Origin: Thermoguttaceae bacterium
GTDB lineage: Bacteria; Planctomycetota; Planctomycetia; Pirellulales; Thermoguttaceae
Direction: 5' to 3'
Assembly: GCA_017407125.1 (NCBI GenBank)
Contig: JAFQXE010000025.1
Span: 156,591 to 220,590 of the forward strand
Length of the DNA: 64,000 nucleotides
Shown: one piece after another, positions 61,826-64,000 of the stretch
Layout: every line of letters begins with the position of its first letter
Position numbering within the stretch: position 1 is the first letter of the stretch
Notes under the pieces: model-generated
The model's input: only the letters and a program-made list of their open reading frames with translations
Told to the model about the DNA's origin: nothing
The model's database searches: none
Made by a program: the position numbers and the translations under genes

Positions 61826-63172
61826 ATGCGTAAACGCAAATCATTATCACGCCGTCTGTTTTTGGGTCAGTGCATAACCGCGCCGTTTGTTATTTCTCAG
61901 CTGGGAGGCGTTGAGTCTTGCCGGGCGGAAGACGCCGTTCCAGAGCCGACGCCGTCCGAAAGTCCGGAAACCGGCAAGCCGTACGCAGGCTGGAAAGAGG
62001 GCGATCTCGATCTGCATTTCATCTATACGGGGCTGTCGGAATCGTGCTATCACATTTTCCCGGACGGCACGTCAATTCTTATCGACACCGGCGACGTTCC
62101 CCCGCGGCAAGGCATTCCTGTCTTGCCAGACAATACCAGACACGCCGGGGAATGGGTGGCGCGGTATATCAAGCGCGTCAATCCGGCTGGGGATCGCGTC
62201 GATTATATGATGTGTTCTCATTTCCATGGCGATCATTGCGGAAACAATTACGAACACAACGAAATGACGTCCGGGCGCGGGGAAGATTACCGTCTTTCCG
62301 GCTTGGCTCAAGTGGCGGAGTTCATTCATTTTGACGAGGTTTTCGACCGTTCATATCCCGATTACACCGCGCCTGTTACCGCGATGCGTCAGGGCGAAAT
62401 TCACAACTGGCTCAAGTTCGTCCAGTATCAGGAAAAGGCGAACGGGCTGAAACGAACCCCGTTTGTCGTCGGACGTGGGAATCAGATTGTTCTCAAAAAG
62501 TCGCCGGACAAGTTCAAGGGACAGTTTCAGATTCTCAACGTCTGCGGAAACGGGACGCTGTGTACGGAAGCCCCGAAGCCGGAAGACGAGTTCAATCCGG
62601 AGATTCAGCTGCCGACGGAAAACCAGTTCCTCAAATATCCACACAACGACAGACCCGGCGCGAACGAGAATCTGTTCAGCATCGGGCTGCGTCTTTCTTA
62701 CGGGAAGTTCCGGTTCTTCACCGCCGGCGACTATAGCGGCGTTGTAAAAGACAACGACGGAAAAGACATCGGCTATGAAGCCATGACGGGAAAGATCGTT
62801 GGGAAAGTTCACGTCTGCAAGGCGAACCATCATGGATTTAAAGACGCCATGCGTCCAGAATTCGTCAAGGAACTGCAAGCCCATGTTTACGTTCAAAACG
62901 TCTGGAGCCGTTCCCAGGTCAACATGAAAACGCTGCCTTCCATGACGTCTCAGGAATTGTATCAAGGCGACCGCCTTATCTGCCCGACGGTTTACAATCC
63001 GAACGAAATTCAAACCATCAACGAACAGCCATGGACAAATGAAATCGTCAAACGCGGCGGACACGTTGTCGTCAAAGCCTACGACGGCGGAACAAAGTAC
63101 AAGGTTTATTATCTCACCGCCAACGACGAATCCATGACCGTCAAAGCCGTTTACGGTCCGTGGGACTGTTGA
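61826..63172 (+). CDS. Tat-exported metallo-beta-lactamase-fold protein
   Basis: A 448-residue protein. Twin-arginine-type signal (LSRRLFLGQCITAPFVISQLG). Metallo-beta-lactamase fold with SILIDTGD and the metal motif SHFHGDHCGN (His132, His134, Asp136, His137), later FFTAGDYSG and KANHHGFKDAM, as in the ComEC/Rec2-like MBL branch. The substrate is unknown; hydrolysis of a phosphodiester or ester outside the cytoplasm is plausible. GGAGTTAAAATC precedes the ATG, nearly the same leader as the PEP-CTERM gene. Confidence 0.88.
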   Translation: MRKRKSLSRRLFLGQCITAPFVISQLGGVESCRAEDAVPEPTPSESPETGKPYAGWKEGDLDLHFIYTGLSESCYHIFPDGTSILIDTGDVPPRQGIPVLPDNTRHAGEWVARYIKRVNPAGDRVDYMMCSHFHGDHCGNNYEHNEMTSGRGEDYRLSGLAQVAEFIHFDEVFDRSYPDYTAPVTAMRQGEIHNWLKFVQYQEKANGLKRTPFVVGRGNQIVLKKSPDKFKGQFQILNVCGNGTLCTEAPKPEDEFNPEIQLPTENQFLKYPHNDRPGANENLFSIGLRLSYGKFRFFTAGDYSGVVKDNDGKDIGYEAMTGKIVGKVHVCKANHHGFKDAMRPEFVKELQAHVYVQNVWSRSQVNMKTLPSMTSQELYQGDRLICPTVYNPNEIQTINEQPWTNEIVKRGGHVVVKAYDGGTKYKVYYLTANDESMTVKAVYGPWDC

Positions 63173-63275
63173 AAATTAGTGACATTTCGGAGTGCGGGAG
63201 CAAAGCTCCCGCTTTTATAGCGAGAGCGTAGCTCTCGCGCTCAGAAAAACATTTATTTACTCTCCCCATACTGCC

Positions 63276-64000
63276 ATGAAAACTCGATATTTTTTATGTA
63301 TTGTTTTGAGCTTGCTCTGCTTGACAGCCAGCGCGGCGGAGCTGAAGATTCTGGTTCCCGGAGACTGTCACGGTCAAGCGTATCAAATCGCCGGGCAGGA
63401 ACTGCAAAAGTACTGGAATCAGATTACCGGGCAGACGCTCGAGATTGTCAATCAATCTAACGGCGAGGACAGCTATCTGGTTATCGGGTCGGACGCGGTC
63501 AATCCGTTTGTCCGTCAGCTGGTTGAACGGAAAGTCATTCGCGATTTCCCGCTCAAAACAGCGTCTGACGATTTCCGTCTGCTGACTGTTAAAGACGGGG
63601 CGCGAACGCACCTGATTCTGGCTGGCGGACGCGGACGCTCTACGCTATACGCAGTCTACTGCTTTCTGGAAACGCGAGGCGGATGTCGATGGTTCTGGGA
63701 CGGCGACGTCGTTCCCCATCAGGACGCTATCGACATTACCGGATTGGATGTAACAGAAACGCCGCGGTTCTACTATCGAGGAACCCGGTATTTCGCCCAT
63801 CGAGGGCTGCACCGGTTTCAGGCTGAACATTGGTCTTTGGACGACTGGAAACAGGAAATCGACTGGCTTGTCAAAAAGCGTCAGAACGTGTTCATGCTGA
63901 GAATCGGCATGGACGACGTGTTCCAAAAGGCGTTTCCCGACATCGTCGATTATCCCGACCCGTCCAAGCCGCTGCCGGAAGCGTTGACCGGCTACAATAA
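63276..64000 (+). CDS. Alpha-N-acetylglucosaminidase (GH89)-like protein, partial
   Basis: The first ~241 residues of an exported protein that runs off the window end. Signal peptide MKTRYFLCIVLSLLCLTASA; then an N-terminal domain of the kind seen in GH89, GH20 and DUF4838 enzymes (YQIAGQELQKYWNQITGQ, YLVIGSDAVNPF, GGRGRSTLYAVYCFLETRGGCRWF). The next part, RGTRYFAHRGLHRFQAEHWS and DDWKQEIDWLVKKRQNVFML, looks like the entry to a GH89 TIM barrel. DUF4838 is the alternative. The catalytic residues lie beyond the edge. Confidence 0.65.
   Translation, partial: MKTRYFLCIVLSLLCLTASAAELKILVPGDCHGQAYQIAGQELQKYWNQITGQTLEIVNQSNGEDSYLVIGSDAVNPFVRQLVERKVIRDFPLKTASDDFRLLTVKDGARTHLILAGGRGRSTLYAVYCFLETRGGCRWFWDGDVVPHQDAIDITGLDVTETPRFYYRGTRYFAHRGLHRFQAEHWSLDDWKQEIDWLVKKRQNVFMLRIGMDDVFQKAFPDIVDYPDPSKPLPEALTGYN

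Overview
The window reads as a chromosomal segment of a planctomycete, most likely a gut or anaerobic member of the Pirellulales/Thermoguttaceae type. The evidence is: a DUF1598 protein, a very large secreted protein opening with the planctomycete VESLEERLLLS-type signature, a PEP-CTERM sorting tail (VPEPSTW), an ECF sigma factor overlapping a Ser/Thr kinase, Tat-exported Gfo/Idh/MocA and DUF6807 proteins, and a PPi-type phosphofructokinase. GC is moderate in genes and very low in some spacers. The organism placement is inference.

Layout: 1-3.1 kb holds two small unknown genes, an AT-rich island with a promoter/terminator-bounded RNA-like locus inside a ~130-bp inverted repeat, and a lone ABC ATPase. 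3.1-11 kb is housekeeping: DsbD-like thiol reductase, response regulator, cyclophilin, RsmD-like methylase, rpmG (L33), recJ. 11-17.5 kb has a lone dhaK, the sigma/kinase pair, a DUF6807 protein and a CE15-like esterase. 17.9-22.8 kb is an iron-uptake regulon on the minus strand (DUF3793, flavodoxin, DtxR-type regulator, FeoA, FeoB, Cys-rich FeoB partner) with four matching palindromic operators. 23-30.3 kb has an outer-membrane barrel and a secreted carbohydrate cluster (oxidoreductase, second DUF6807 protein, GH99-like enzyme). 30.4-41 kb holds the primary sigma factor, small envelope proteins, an AMP-ligase, LemA/M48 protease, a LuxR-type regulator with a degenerate receiver and ispH. 41-49.3 kb holds large secreted/envelope proteins. 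49.3-53 kb has tRNA-Asp, a YrdC/low-Mr phosphatase fusion, tRNA-Arg and cysS.

The most unusual locus is 53.2-57.05 kb: an E2-like protein with tandem N-terminal repeats, a JAMM-protease/E1 (ThiF) fusion, a 16-codon micro-ORF, a small membrane coiled-coil protein and a beta-helix-like repeat protein, apparently one transcript. It looks like a bacterial ubiquitin-like conjugation system with no obvious ubiquitin-like modifier. 57-64 kb has PPi-phosphofructokinase, an autotransporter-repeat PEP-CTERM protein, an exported metallo-beta-lactamase-fold protein and the start of a GH89-like gene.

Spacers are crowded with at least seven families of short palindromic or structured repeats, several found three or four times, and one repeat type sits in frame inside the AMP-ligase gene. 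Recognisable promoters often have TTGCAA as the -35 element.
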